Assembly: GCF_011038885.2 (NCBI RefSeq)
Contig: NZ_CP064952.1
Coordinates: 1,922,001 to 1,986,000, forward strand
Reading direction: 5' to 3'
Source of the DNA: Schaalia sp. ZJ405
Lineage (GTDB): Bacteria > Actinomycetota > Actinomycetes > Actinomycetales > Actinomycetaceae
Length of the DNA: 64,000 nucleotides
The position numbers and the translations under genes were made by a program. The notes under the pieces were generated by a model, which ran no database searches, was not told where the DNA came from, and saw only the letters and a list, made by a program, of their open reading frames with translations. Positions 53,271-64,000 of this stretch are shown here, piece by piece; the stretch's first letter is position 1; every line of letters begins with the position of its first letter.

Positions 53271-53561
53271 ATGGCAACGTTTATGGTTGATTCGCAGCTT
53301 GTTGCATCTTCGGCAACCAACGTTTCACTCACTGCCGAGCGGATCCGACAAGAGGTGCAGACGATGCTTGCCCAGTTGCTTGAGCTCGAGAGTTCGTGGA
53401 CCGGTGTTGCGCAGATGAACTTTCAGGATTGCGTGGCCCAGTGGCAGGCCACGCAAGCGCAGGTCGATGCGGCACTTGAGTCAATCAGCACGCAGATGCA
53501 TACGGCTGCCAGTGTCTATGCGGATGCTGAAGCACAGTCTGCTGCCCTCTTCGCCGGGTGA
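53271..53561 (+). CDS. Orphan WXG100 (ESAT-6-like) protein
   Basis: 96 residues from ATG 53271, with AAGGACACTCTG upstream. Helix-turn-helix hairpin with the WxG signature in LESSWTGVAQMNF (about 43-46) and a C-terminal YxxxE signal in VYADAEAQS, as needed for type VII export. No ESX ATPase, EccB-E or second WXG100 gene is in the window, so it must use an apparatus coded elsewhere, if any. Confidence 0.9.
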   Translation: MATFMVDSQLVASSATNVSLTAERIRQEVQTMLAQLLELESSWTGVAQMNFQDCVAQWQATQAQVDAALESISTQMHTAASVYADAEAQSAALFAG

Positions 53562-53598
53562 TGAGCAGCCCCACACCAGCATTCACAACATCTTCGAG

Positions 53599-53817
53599 CT
53601 ACACCTTGGTGTTCTTTCCACGGTCTCGAAATGGATCGGTGCTTGCTAATGACCAGCAGAGGAACCAGAGGAAAACAAAGCCTATTCCACGACGGATGAT
53701 CGGCCATTCCTGGAAGAACAGCGCAAGGAAGAGCAACACAGCTGCGAAATAGACGAAGGACTTCGCCAGTTTCTCAATCTTCAACTGCGAGAAAAAACGC
53801 TTGAGACCGTTCATCAT
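53599..53817 (-). CDS. Small two-helix membrane protein, unknown
   Basis: 72 residues: a basic start (MNGLKRFFSQLKIEKLAKS), two hydrophobic helices (about 20-37 and 43-61) and a charged end. Convergent with the WXG100 gene, 37 bp apart. GGGG precedes the start. No family recognised; gene status is moderately supported by hydrophobic pattern and location. Confidence 0.5.
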   Translation of the reverse strand: MMNGLKRFFSQLKIEKLAKSFVYFAAVLLFLALFFQEWPIIRRGIGFVFLWFLCWSLASTDPFRDRGKNTKV

Positions 53818-54258
53818 GACCCCACTGGAGTGAAAATCCTCAAGATTGTCCTGACTTATTGAGCCAGGTATTCGTTAATAGATGAACGTGTGGAATAGTC
53901 GCCAGAATTCACACGTTCACAGCAGTCCAGACCCTCAATAGACACTCTCAAGATCGAGACCTACACGGAGGATCATACGATGTGACACACATCATGTCTA
54001 GTGAGTAATGTTGGTTGTTCTTGGCAGTGGGGATGACGTGTGAACATGCTCAGCATCGATACATCATCGACGTTTTCGCTGCGAGCCTCAGGTCCGGCTG
54101 TTGATGTGCAATCACGAGGCCCACATTGCTCGGCGAAGTGAACCAAACACCATATGATTTCTCTGCCCAGAGACGAGTTGAGGGATCACCGGCTAAAAGG
54201 TCCCCCGAGATGTTCACGGCGTGCTTGCAACACGCATCTGATGTTCATGATCAGACGA
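53818..54258. other. Intergenic region before groEL terminator
   Basis: No credible gene, RNA or mobile element seen in this roughly 440-bp gap. Short open frames are present in several phases but have neither a ribosome site nor any known motif. Confidence 0.45.
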
Positions 54259-54293
54259 CTGTGGGGCCGCTCCCCAAGGGAACGGCCCCACAG
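54259..54293 (-). terminator. groEL terminator
   Basis: CTGTGGGGCCG (54259-54269) and CGGCCCCACAG (54283-54293) form an 11-bp stem 70 bp past the groEL stop. Confidence 0.85.
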
Positions 54294-54363
54294 CTAACGA
54301 ATCATGAACTCCCTAGGAAGAGCGTTGGTGATTCTGTGATGTCGATTCGGTCGACGGGTCGGC

Positions 54364-56082
<1,719 letters not shown>

Positions 56083-56101
56083 TCACGTCACCCATGTGGT
56101 C

Positions 56102-56128
56102 TTATCACTCTCCCTGTGGGAGTGCTAA
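56102..56128 (-). promoter_or_regulatory. CIRCE operator of groEL
   Basis: Minus strand TTAGCACTC-N9-GAGTGATAA, one mismatch to the CIRCE consensus TTAGCACTC-N9-GAGTGCTAA, 116 bp before groEL. Binding site of HrcA. Confidence 0.95.
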
Positions 56129-56136
56129 CGCCAAGT

Positions 56137-56163
56137 CTGGCACTCTCGGGCGTCGAGTGCAAG
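56137..56163 (-). promoter_or_regulatory. Second, degenerate CIRCE-like element
   Basis: CTGGCACTC-N9-GAGTGCAAG, keeping GCACTC and GAGTGC with the exact N9 spacer and two mismatches in each arm. It begins 8 bp from the first CIRCE. Confidence 0.75.
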
Positions 56164-56225
56164 ATGAGAACGGGGCATAGATCCCCTCTCCGCTCTCAGC
56201 GAAGAGTCCTTACCGAGGACGCCGC

Positions 56226-56834
56226 TCAGCGAAGAATGACGACGATATCCGTGTCACCAATGTTCGAGGATTCCTCAACGTGAGAGATCCCCAGCTCCGA
56301 TGCAACGGCCTTAGCGGTTGCCTCCAACGAGGCCTGAGCGTAATAGACAGTTGTTTGCGCAGTCTGCCATCCATCCGCGTTCGCCGCGGAAGCACCGGTA
56401 AATCCGGCGTTAGTCAAAGTCGTGACCTTCTCAGCGGCAAGACCTGAAACGCCTGTGCCATTGAGCACCGCAATGCGAGCCTGATGATTCACCGGCTCCT
56501 CAGCTTGCTCCGGTTTTTCAGGCTCAGCTGGAGTCTCTTCGGCAGCGGGCGCGTCTTGCGTCTGCGGGGCGGACTGAGGCATATCGGATTCAGCCGCCTG
56601 CTGACCGCTCTGACCGGCAACAACCGCCGAACCAGCGGACTGCGGGGTCGGGACAACGCCCCTCTTGACCAACAGCGCGCTGGCTCCCCACGCAAGGAGA
56701 GGCACAACGACGATGATCACCAGGAACGGCCACACGTTCTTCCACTTCGAGGGCTGCGGGCGATGGACACCAATCGGCATATCTTCGCCGGCCACATCGA
56801 ATTCATCCTTTGGATACTGAGAGCTCACACGCAC
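56226..56834 (-). CDS. LytR_C domain membrane protein
   Basis: 202 residues. A single transmembrane helix (about 36-57), a Pro/Glu/Ala-rich spacer (about 65-112) and a C-terminal LytR_C domain, ARIAVLNGTGVSGLAAEKVTTLTNAGFTG...TDIVVILR. LytR_C domains occur with wall-polymer transferases; here the domain is alone with an anchor. It lies upstream of groEL in the same direction but is separated by the CIRCE region, so it is transcribed independently. Start GTG 56834 or 56828. Confidence 0.85.
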   Translation of the reverse strand: MRVSSQYPKDEFDVAGEDMPIGVHRPQPSKWKNVWPFLVIIVVVPLLAWGASALLVKRGVVPTPQSAGSAVVAGQSGQQAAESDMPQSAPQTQDAPAAEETPAEPEKPEQAEEPVNHQARIAVLNGTGVSGLAAEKVTTLTNAGFTGASAANADGWQTAQTTVYYAQASLEATAKAVASELGISHVEESSNIGDTDIVVILR

Positions 56835-56925
56835 AGGTTAACCGGCGAACGCCCACAATGAGCATTCCATTCGGGCGCGCCGGGGAAAACGTGGTCCTCA
56901 ACCTATGACATCCACATTGGATGCC

Positions 56926-56958
56926 ACCTCGTCCTCGTTCCTTTTCGTCCTCGTCCCT
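56926..56958 (-). repeat. Two adjacent copies of the dispersed motif
   Basis: CCTCGTCCTCGTT at 56928-56940 and TCGTCCTCGTCCC at 56945-56957, in the leader of ung; the second holds the exact 11-mer, the first has one mismatch. Confidence 0.8.
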
Positions 56959-57084
56959 TTTTCACGTGAGGCCCGACGAGGTGGTCCAAGCGCACAACGA
57001 GACACGCCCTCGCACCCCTCCCCCGGTGCATTCGTTGCCGCTCACGCACCCATTCCCGCGACCCAATTGAGTATTCTCGAGGAC

Positions 57085-57786
57085 GTGACTGACATCGAAC
57101 CGCAACCACTCGCCCAACTCGTCGACCCGGGGTGGGCCCGTGCGCTCGCGCCCGTTGAACCCCGAATTCACGAACTCGGCGCAATGCTCCGACGCGAAAT
57201 CGCTGAGGGCTACAACTACTTGCCAGCCGGAACCGACGTGCTGCGCGCATTCACCTATCCGTTTGACCAGGTCAAAGTTCTCATCGTCGGCCAAGACCCC
57301 TACCCAACTCCCGGTCACGCAATGGGACTGAGTTTTTCCGTTGCCCCCGGAGTTGCGATCCCTCGGTCACTGAGCAACATCTTCACCGAAATGGAATCGG
57401 ACCTGGGAATCCCCCGCCCAACGTCCGGGGATCTTTCCCCCTGGTCACGAGAAGGAGTGTGCCTACTCAACCGAGTGCTCACAGTCCGTCCCGGCGCCCC
57501 GGGTTCGCACCGCAAACGCGGATGGGAAGAGGTGACCGAATGCGCGATCGACGCTCTTGTTCACCGAACCGGACCGGATGGGACGCCCCTCCCGCTGGTC
57601 GCGATCCTCTGGGGACGCGACGCCCAAACTCTCGAACCTCGACTCACGGACGTGCCGATCATCAAGTCTCCTCACCCGTCTCCGATGTCTGCGCGCTACG
57701 GATTCTTTGGGTCGCGGCCATTCTCACGGGCAAATGACATCCTCACGCAGCTTGGCTCCTCACCCGTTAACTGGGCGTTGCCCTAA
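57085..57786 (+). CDS. ung: Uracil-DNA glycosylase (family 1)
   Basis: 233 residues from GTG 57085, which matches normal Ung length; the frame is open from 56905 but the added region crosses the motif repeats and is not conserved. Catalytic motif [18 protein letters not shown] with the activating Asp, and the DNA-intercalation loop [21 protein letters not shown]. Removes uracil from DNA in base-excision repair. Confidence 0.93.
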   Translation: MTDIEPQPLAQLVDPGWARALAPVEPRIHELGAMLRREIAEGYNYLPAGTDVLRAFTYPFDQVKVLIVGQDPYPTPGHAMGLSFSVAPGVAIPRSLSNIFTEMESDLGIPRPTSGDLSPWSREGVCLLNRVLTVRPGAPGSHRKRGWEEVTECAIDALVHRTGPDGTPLPLVAILWGRDAQTLEPRLTDVPIIKSPHPSPMSARYGFFGSRPFSRANDILTQLGSSPVNWALP

Positions 57787-57913
57787 CCGAGGACCGGGGG
57801 GGGTGGCTTTGAGGCCGGTGACTCCATGTTCTGGCCGGCACGAATGGCTAGACCTGAACATGTATGCGCAACGGCCCGGACCAACTTTTCGTTGAATCCG
57901 AGCCGTTTATTTG

Positions 57914-57989
57914 TGGAGCCGTCTATCGGGCTCGAACCGATGACCTGCTGTTTACAAGACAGCTGCTCTACCAACTGAGCTAAGACGGC
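57914..57989 (-). tRNA. tRNA-Thr (anticodon TGT)
   Basis: Acceptor GCCGTCT/AGACGGC, D-arm AGCTCAGTTGGTAGAGC, anticodon stem GCTGT/ACAGC with loop CTTGTAA, anticodon TGT, T-arm GGTTCGAGCC, discriminator T and encoded CCA. Confidence 0.95.
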
Positions 57990-58074
57990 GCGCAGACAAG
58001 TTTGCCACGAGTGGGTAGGTCCGGACGAATCAGATCCGGCCCCACCCCGGAAAAACCCTCGTGACTTTGCCCAC

Positions 58075-58935
58075 TTAGTCGGCGATGCCAAGCTCTGAGC
58101 GAATGGAATTGGCCAGTGACTGGGCGTCTTTACCTGAGAGGGTGATGTGCGTCTTGTGATCCTTGACGTACTCAGGTGTTCCGAATGAATTCGGGTCCCG
58201 CCCCTCAACCGGCGCGGTCTTCCATGCCTGCGTCGACGTGGCGAGGTAGTTCGACACCACATCCACCGGGAAAGTGTCAATGATGTCCTGCGAAACACCA
58301 GCCTCTGCCGCGAGTTTCTGCACCTGCTTCCACGAGGCATCCGTGTCTTTGATGACACGCCCCTCGCCTTTGTTGAACTGGCTGGCGAAGAACTTCAGAA
58401 GCTTGTGATGGAAGTCCACCCAGTGCTGAGGGTCTTTCTGCGCCACGATGAGGGACGCCGAGGTCGCCGGTGCCATATATTCCATTCCGATGGTCTCAAC
58501 GGGCTGGAGTTCGAGGTTGTACTTTCCAGCGATCGCGTCGTCCGTCAGCGCTGTTCCTATCAGGACGTCAACGTCTGCGCATGCATGGCACGAGTAGTCG
58601 AAGTATTCGGTGAGGGTCGGCAGCGAAGGATCTGCTGTGCCGATCCCACCCTTTGTCAGGACAATCGGCGCACCCTGCGCGTATTGACCGAGGGCGGCGT
58701 TCGCTTTCTCCATCGTTGCCGAGTCGCTTTGCGCCTTTGACAGGTCAAGAGCGTTGTTTCGTTTCTGAACTTGCGAACCGATGACCACGGCGACGGTTGC
58801 CACCACCGCAATAACAACGAGGGCGACAAGACCGATGACAATGTTCCTCATGCGCCGGTCCGCCCGCTGTTGGGCTTCACGTATCTGCTGAGCTTTGAGT
58901 CGAACGGAATTGTCCGATGCTTTTCTCTTCGCCAT
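58075..58935 (-). CDS. Membrane-anchored DsbA-like thiol oxidoreductase
   Basis: 286 residues from ATG 58935 (AAGGAGG upstream). N-in transmembrane helix (about 31-53) after a basic start, then an extracytoplasmic DsbA/thioredoxin_4 domain: YFDYSCHACADVDVL gives the CxxC (CHAC) active site, with the helical insertion and KDHKTHITLSG at the end. Forms disulfides in secreted proteins; possible clients include the Cys-rich phospholipase in this window (inference). Confidence 0.92.
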   Translation of the reverse strand: MAKRKASDNSVRLKAQQIREAQQRADRRMRNIVIGLVALVVIAVVATVAVVIGSQVQKRNNALDLSKAQSDSATMEKANAALGQYAQGAPIVLTKGGIGTADPSLPTLTEYFDYSCHACADVDVLIGTALTDDAIAGKYNLELQPVETIGMEYMAPATSASLIVAQKDPQHWVDFHHKLLKFFASQFNKGEGRVIKDTDASWKQVQKLAAEAGVSQDIIDTFPVDVVSNYLATSTQAWKTAPVEGRDPNSFGTPEYVKDHKTHITLSGKDAQSLANSIRSELGIAD

Positions 58936-59091
58936 CGTGCTGCCTCCTTCAATTACATGACATGGACACATTAACGAAAGTTATTCGGCAACGCCTACCC
59001 ATCCACAGGGAAAGCGCCGATCCTCGCACGTGAGCCGTATCACCGCACCCCAGATGAGCCCTTGGATTTTGTTGAGAATTCACGCCTGAAG

Positions 59092-60933
59092 CTATCCCAG
59101 TGTGCCCGTGATGAACAGTGACGCGACGAGCACCGCGAGCACACATATCGCACCAACGCTGATTTTTACCCACGCCGGAGGCTGCATCATGCTCACGCCC
59201 TCACGAAGATTTCCCGATGACGGCATGAGCCACGTCAGCACAAGGACCGCCCAGGACAGCGCCCCCGCAGTGAGTGCCCACTGCGGATCACCCAGCAGAG
59301 GAACAGTGGAGATCGGCGATATCGGCGATATCATCATCTGCCACGGAACATCCCATTCCGGTGTCCCCAGGCTCCCCATCGTCACCGCGACCCACGTGGC
59401 ATAGCCGAAAAGGCATGAGACTCCGATGCTTACAGTTGTCCCAGCAAGCGCAGGAATCCCAACGATCGGGGAGACGAACACCATCGCGACCGTGTCCGAG
59501 GCACGACGCCCCCCGCGACGCCACCACCGGCGTCGTCGCCACCGAATCGCTTTGCCAACGACCGTGAAGATAGCGAGGATCACAACGATAAGAACAGTTC
59601 CCGTTATTCCCCACAGGAGCGGCAGCAGAGCCAACGGCATCATGAGGATCGCACCGAAGAACCACAGCGTTGGTGGAACGTCGGGTTCAACGCGAGCAGG
59701 ATAGGGGCCATCCGGCCACGCAAACTGTTGTGGATCAGCGGAGAAATACTCCGGTGGTTCCTCGGGCCACGAGTCACCCTCTTCGCGATGAACAACCTCT
59801 CCACTGGGAAGGGCCTGGGTTGCTGCGACATCCGGGGTGACCCAAAGGGGGCGTTCTTCGGACCCGTGAGTTCCCATGACCATTGTTGGGGGCGAGGACG
59901 AGGTGGCCAGTTCATCCGCCGCCGTTGCAGCTGGGTCAAGGAACGCAGTCCTCGAAGAATTGTCGGGTGCAGACATAGATGTGGGCATCGCCGGATTCGC
60001 GAACATCCGCGTTGCCGAGGTCGACATGGCCATTGTCGAAGGATCCGTGGGGATCGCTTCGGTTGCGGCATTCAACGAATCCAGGCGAATCGGACTCATC
60101 AATTCTGGCCAGGGAAGATCCTCGTCCTCGGTGTCGCTGGGTGCCATGCCCACTGCCGCAGCGAGGTGAGCAACAATCAATCCGGGACTGGGCCTACGGT
60201 TTCGATCAGCGGACATTCCGTCACGAAGAAGTGAAGCGACATCGGCGGGAAGGCCGGCAACATCCGGATCGTCATTGAGGACTCGCATCATCACCGCTTG
60301 GAGGTCTCCCCCACCAAAAGGAGGACGTCCCGTTGCGGATGCGAGGACCGTGGCACACCACGCCCACCAGTCTGATGCCTCGTCGGAAGGGCGGGACTGA
60401 AGAATCTCCGGAGCGGTGTATCCCGCTGTTCCGGAGACAAGACCGGTCATCGTCAGGCGTTCGTCCTCGTCTCTCATCGCAATGCCGAAGTCAATGAGGA
60501 CTGGTCCGTAGGGGGAACAGATGATATTCGATGGTTTGATGTCGCGGTGGATCACTCCCGCGTGATGCACAGCCTCGATTGTGCGAGCGAGGTGGGCCGC
60601 AAGATGAACCACTCCGGCACCCGGAAGCGGTCCTTGAGCGATCAGAGCAGATAACGTTGGTCCTTCGATGTATTCGGACACAACAAAGGGCAGTGACGCA
60701 TCTGTTTCCACGTCAAGAACGGGGGCAACTCCCCGGTCTTTCACAGAGTTCACCGTTCGGGCTTCGCGAACCAATCGCGCCCGAGCTTCTTCGGACGCCG
60801 CGAGCGCAGGATGAATCAGCTTGAATGCAACGGGGCTGCCACCCCCGTCCTCGGCGAGCCATACAGTGCCCGCTCCCCCGGCGCCGAGGCGTTCAAGCAG
60901 CCGGTATCCCCCGATCTCATCGCCTGATTCCAC
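59092..60933 (-). CDS. Ser/Thr protein kinase with C-terminal multi-pass membrane domain
   Basis: 613 residues from GTG 60933. Kinase domain about 10-265: Gly loop LGAGGAGTVW, Lys in VAFKLIHP, catalytic HRDIKPSNII, DFGIAMRDEDE and APEILQ. A long disordered Ser/Thr-rich linker (about 275-425) may hold phosphorylation sites. The C-terminus has about five membrane helices instead of the single helix plus PASTA domains of PknB. TAACCT lies seven bases before the start, so transcription may be leaderless. Three motif copies (59889, 60121, 60461) fall in the gene. Confidence 0.9.
   Translation of the reverse strand: MESGDEIGGYRLLERLGAGGAGTVWLAEDGGGSPVAFKLIHPALAASEEARARLVREARTVNSVKDRGVAPVLDVETDASLPFVVSEYIEGPTLSALIAQGPLPGAGVVHLAAHLARTIEAVHHAGVIHRDIKPSNIICSPYGPVLIDFGIAMRDEDERLTMTGLVSGTAGYTAPEILQSRPSDEASDWWAWCATVLASATGRPPFGGGDLQAVMMRVLNDDPDVAGLPADVASLLRDGMSADRNRRPSPGLIVAHLAAAVGMAPSDTEDEDLPWPELMSPIRLDSLNAATEAIPTDPSTMAMSTSATRMFANPAMPTSMSAPDNSSRTAFLDPAATAADELATSSSPPTMVMGTHGSEERPLWVTPDVAATQALPSGEVVHREEGDSWPEEPPEYFSADPQQFAWPDGPYPARVEPDVPPTLWFFGAILMMPLALLPLLWGITGTVLIVVILAIFTVVGKAIRWRRRRWWRRGGRRASDTVAMVFVSPIVGIPALAGTTVSIGVSCLFGYATWVAVTMGSLGTPEWDVPWQMMISPISPISTVPLLGDPQWALTAGALSWAVLVLTWLMPSSGNLREGVSMMQPPAWVKISVGAICVLAVLVASLFITGTLG
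59888..59905 (+). repeat. Dispersed motif, near copy
   Basis: GGGGGCGAGGACGAGGTG, one mismatch to the 11-mer; encodes ATSSSPP in the kinase linker. Confidence 0.7.
60461..60471 (-). repeat. Dispersed GACGAGGACGA motif
   Basis: Exact 11-mer on the minus strand, encoding RDEDE just after the kinase DFG motif. Confidence 0.78.
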
Positions 60934-61449
60934 GCTCCCAAGGTTACAGCGCACCACTGGCAATATCGGCGACGGGTCCCGTTGACCGGGAATTTCGGGG
61001 AAGAACCGGGGAACCCACCGACTCGTCGCTACCGAAAATCTTTGCGCGCGCAAGATGGGTAGACTTTCGAGCCTGTCTCTCCCCCGCCCGGCGGCGGAAA
61101 CCTTAACGCACGCAAGATCGGTATGGACCCGACACGGCCACGGTGGGCGAAGGTTCCACAATGGCCACTGTGACTGCAAGATCGTCCCGTCCTGGGGAAA
61201 CAGACCCTCAAGGGGGACAACGCTGACCGATTCGGAAGCTTGGGTCGGCTCAGAAGACAGCTATCGTTCCCGCCGCAGCGCCACCAGTTGGACAATTCCT
61301 CGAAAACCTATACACGGTGACCTGTGAGTGCTATCTTTCACACTAGTGCGCGACGCAGACGTCGCAATGCACCGCCGCGGTGACTCATCCGCGGGATCAC
61401 AACCCACTCGGATCGTCCGGCACGTACCTGCCGGTGGGAGGACATCATT
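60934..61449. other. Divergent control region between the kinase and UgpC-type ATPase genes
   Basis: No gene accepted. Near-identical blocks CGCAAGATGGGTA (61050-61062) and CGCAAGATCGGTA (61111-61123), and a shorter GCAAGATCGT (61176-61185), are spaced about 61-65 bp apart and could be operator half-sites. Confidence 0.45.
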
Positions 61450-62577
<1,128 letters not shown>

Positions 62578-62620
62578 TCGTTGCACTGATCAACCGCGAT
62601 CCTCGTCGCACTAACGACGT

Positions 62621-62664
62621 CTGTGGGCCTCACTGCTGTCCCTCCTCTGGGGTGAGGCCCACAG
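62621..62664 (+). terminator. Terminator after the UgpC-type ATPase gene
   Basis: CTGTGGGCCTCAC (62621-62633) and GTGAGGCCCACAG (62652-62664) form a 13-bp perfect stem with an 18-nt loop. Confidence 0.85.
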
Positions 62665-62691
62665 TCATCTCAACCGCATTTACGTGGAAGA

Positions 62692-63966
62692 ATGACACCC
62701 ATGCCTCACGCAATGGACATTACCGCGGCAACCGTTGACCCTGCGCTCTTTGACCTGCCGTGGGAACTGCCCCTGGAAGAATGGCCAAGCAGCATTCTCG
62801 CCGCACTTCCCCGAGGGATCTCCCGGCATGTCGTCCGCTTTGTTCACCTCTCAGACCGCGTCATCGCCGTCAAGGAAATCGGTGAAAGCGTTGCCCACCG
62901 TGAGTATCAGCTCCTGCGTGACCTCACGCGCATGGACGCCCCCTCGGTCACTCCGACAGCCGTCATTACCGGTCGCCGGTCAGCAACCGGTGAGGAACTC
63001 AACGGCGTCCTCGTTACCGAACACCTGCAATTCTCACTGCCTTACCGCGCCCTTTTCTCCCGGCACATGACCGAAGACACCGCAACACGACTCATCGACG
63101 CCCTCGCTGTTCTCCTTGTCCGCCTCCACCTGCACGGTTTCTACTGGGGAGATGTCTCGTTATCCAACACCCTCTTCCGGCGCGACGCCGGCGCTTTCAG
63201 CGCCTACCTCGTGGACGCGGAAACAGGGGAACTCCACCCGAAACTCACCGACGGGCAACGCACCTACGACGTTGATCTGGCCCGCACCAACATCATTGGT
63301 GAGCTCATGGATCTTCAGGCCGGAACCTACTTCCCTGCTGACTCTGATCCTGTCATGGTGGGCGACCGCATTCGGAGCCGTTACGAGGACCTCTGGGGCG
63401 AGCTCACCAGCACGGAAACAATCGATGACAATCAGCGGTATCGAGTTGTCGATCGGATTCGCCGCCTCAACGACCTCGGATTCGACGTCGGTGAACTCCA
63501 GATGACCTCCGACGAATCGGGGCGACGCCTGCATATTCAACCAAAGGTGGTCGACGCCGGTCATCACCATCGCAAGCTCATGCGCCTGACCGGAATGGAT
63601 GTTGGTGAGCACCAGGCACAACGCCTACTGAACGACATCGACACCTACCGTGCGATCACCGGAAAGTCGCACCTTCCCCTGGAGATTGTGGCCCACGACT
63701 GGCTGACGAATGTGTTCGAACCCGTCATCGAGGCGATTCCACCGCAGCTTGCTCTCAAGCTCGAACCCGCGCAGATATTCCACGAGTTCCTCGATCATCG
63801 GTGGTTCCTTGGGAAGGAAAAACACACTGACCCGTCGTTCGACGAAGCAATCCGTTCCTATGTCGAAACCGTTCTTCCGCAAAAACGCGACGAGGCCGTC
63901 CTCGTTGATACAGAACTGAACAACGGCACACATTCCACCGCTGCGGTGTCTGAGGATCTCTGGTAG
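62692..63966 (+). CDS. DUF4032 kinase-like protein
   Basis: 424 residues; ATG 62692, with ATG 62701 as an alternative behind GGAAG. The N-terminal half is a protein-kinase-like fold: VIAVKEIGESVAHREYQLLRDL provides the Lys and Glu positions, LHLHGFYWGDVSLSNTLF the catalytic loop, and AYLVDAETGE the metal-binding Asp (DAE instead of DFG). The C-terminal DUF4032 part has EIVAHDWLTNVFEP and HEFLDHRWFLGKE. Found widely in actinobacteria; substrate unknown. Nothing further is visible in the last 34 bases of the window. Confidence 0.88.
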   Translation: MTPMPHAMDITAATVDPALFDLPWELPLEEWPSSILAALPRGISRHVVRFVHLSDRVIAVKEIGESVAHREYQLLRDLTRMDAPSVTPTAVITGRRSATGEELNGVLVTEHLQFSLPYRALFSRHMTEDTATRLIDALAVLLVRLHLHGFYWGDVSLSNTLFRRDAGAFSAYLVDAETGELHPKLTDGQRTYDVDLARTNIIGELMDLQAGTYFPADSDPVMVGDRIRSRYEDLWGELTSTETIDDNQRYRVVDRIRRLNDLGFDVGELQMTSDESGRRLHIQPKVVDAGHHHRKLMRLTGMDVGEHQAQRLLNDIDTYRAITGKSHLPLEIVAHDWLTNVFEPVIEAIPPQLALKLEPAQIFHEFLDHRWFLGKEKHTDPSFDEAIRSYVETVLPQKRDEAVLVDTELNNGTHSTAAVSEDLW

Positions 63967-64000
63967 AAACCGGACGCCCGGCGGTGGGATAATCGCACGG

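Noticed and set aside
57796..57803. G8 run after ung as a second phase-variable tract
   Set aside because: Only eight bases, located just past the ung stop and not in a promoter or reading frame that it could switch.

Overview
The window is a chromosomal segment of a high-GC Gram-positive actinobacterium, most likely of the family Actinomycetaceae (an Actinomyces/Schaalia-like organism; I cannot name the species). Reasons: a galU-moeA-rimJ-membrane protein block divergent from 5-formyltetrahydrofolate cyclo-ligase and mscL, as in Mycobacterium and Corynebacterium; IdeR/DtxR-type and MntR-type regulators; DUF3027, DUF4032, WXG100 and GroEL2-type proteins; IS1249-type transposases; many GTG starts and several TANNNT boxes placed for leaderless transcription.

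Layout. 1-2 kb: an MntR-like regulator running off the left edge, dps and a small membrane protein. 2.1-9.8 kb: an accessory block with two identical IS1249-like elements (each with its own 8-bp target duplication), a DUF3800 gene broken by one stop codon, a secreted phospholipase A2 with a small membrane protein, and an AbiEi/AbiEii toxin-antitoxin operon. The block abuts the 3' end of a tRNA-Ala gene. 10-16.4 kb: GlpR-like membrane protein, RimJ-like acetyltransferase, MoeA/Glp and GalU, divergent from 5-FCL, a SAF-domain protein and MscL. 16.4-22.3 kb: Fic protein with a VbhA-like antitoxin, a very large helicase-like protein with eroded motifs, and tRNA-Arg. 22.3-34.6 kb: universal stress protein, heterodimeric ABC exporter, NlpC/P60 hydrolase behind a c-di-AMP riboswitch, IdeR-like regulator, SerC, MFS and purine transporters, DUF3027 and a cold-shock protein. 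34.8-43.2 kb: TPM protein, PspA, NYN-domain protein, glycerol genes glpFK divergent from a SorC-type regulator, and an ArgA-like acetyltransferase. 43.2-49.5 kb: a six-gene run (two PH-domain proteins, DUF2520, panC, panD, lysS). 49.7-64 kb: a two-component system, an HD-like protein, an orphan WXG100 protein, groEL with CIRCE elements, a LytR_C protein, ung, tRNA-Thr, a DsbA-like protein, a membrane Ser/Thr kinase, a UgpC/MsiK-type ATPase and a DUF4032 kinase-like protein.

Main discovery candidate: a short sequence, GACGAGGACGA, occurs 12 times exactly (the 10-mer GACGAGGACG 18 times, plus near matches) on both strands between 10.4 and 60.5 kb. It lies in different reading frames inside genes, in intergenic gaps, and as an inverted pair forming the glpK terminator stem. 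It is absent from the accessory block and from everything left of 10.4 kb. This pattern resembles the DNA uptake sequences of Neisseria and Pasteurellaceae. Secondary points are a Fic/antitoxin pair in which the inhibitory Glu and its usual Arg partner are both missing, a helicase-nuclease-like protein without key catalytic residues, a C13 tract upstream of a two-component system, and a likely Glp/GlpR cell-division pair.
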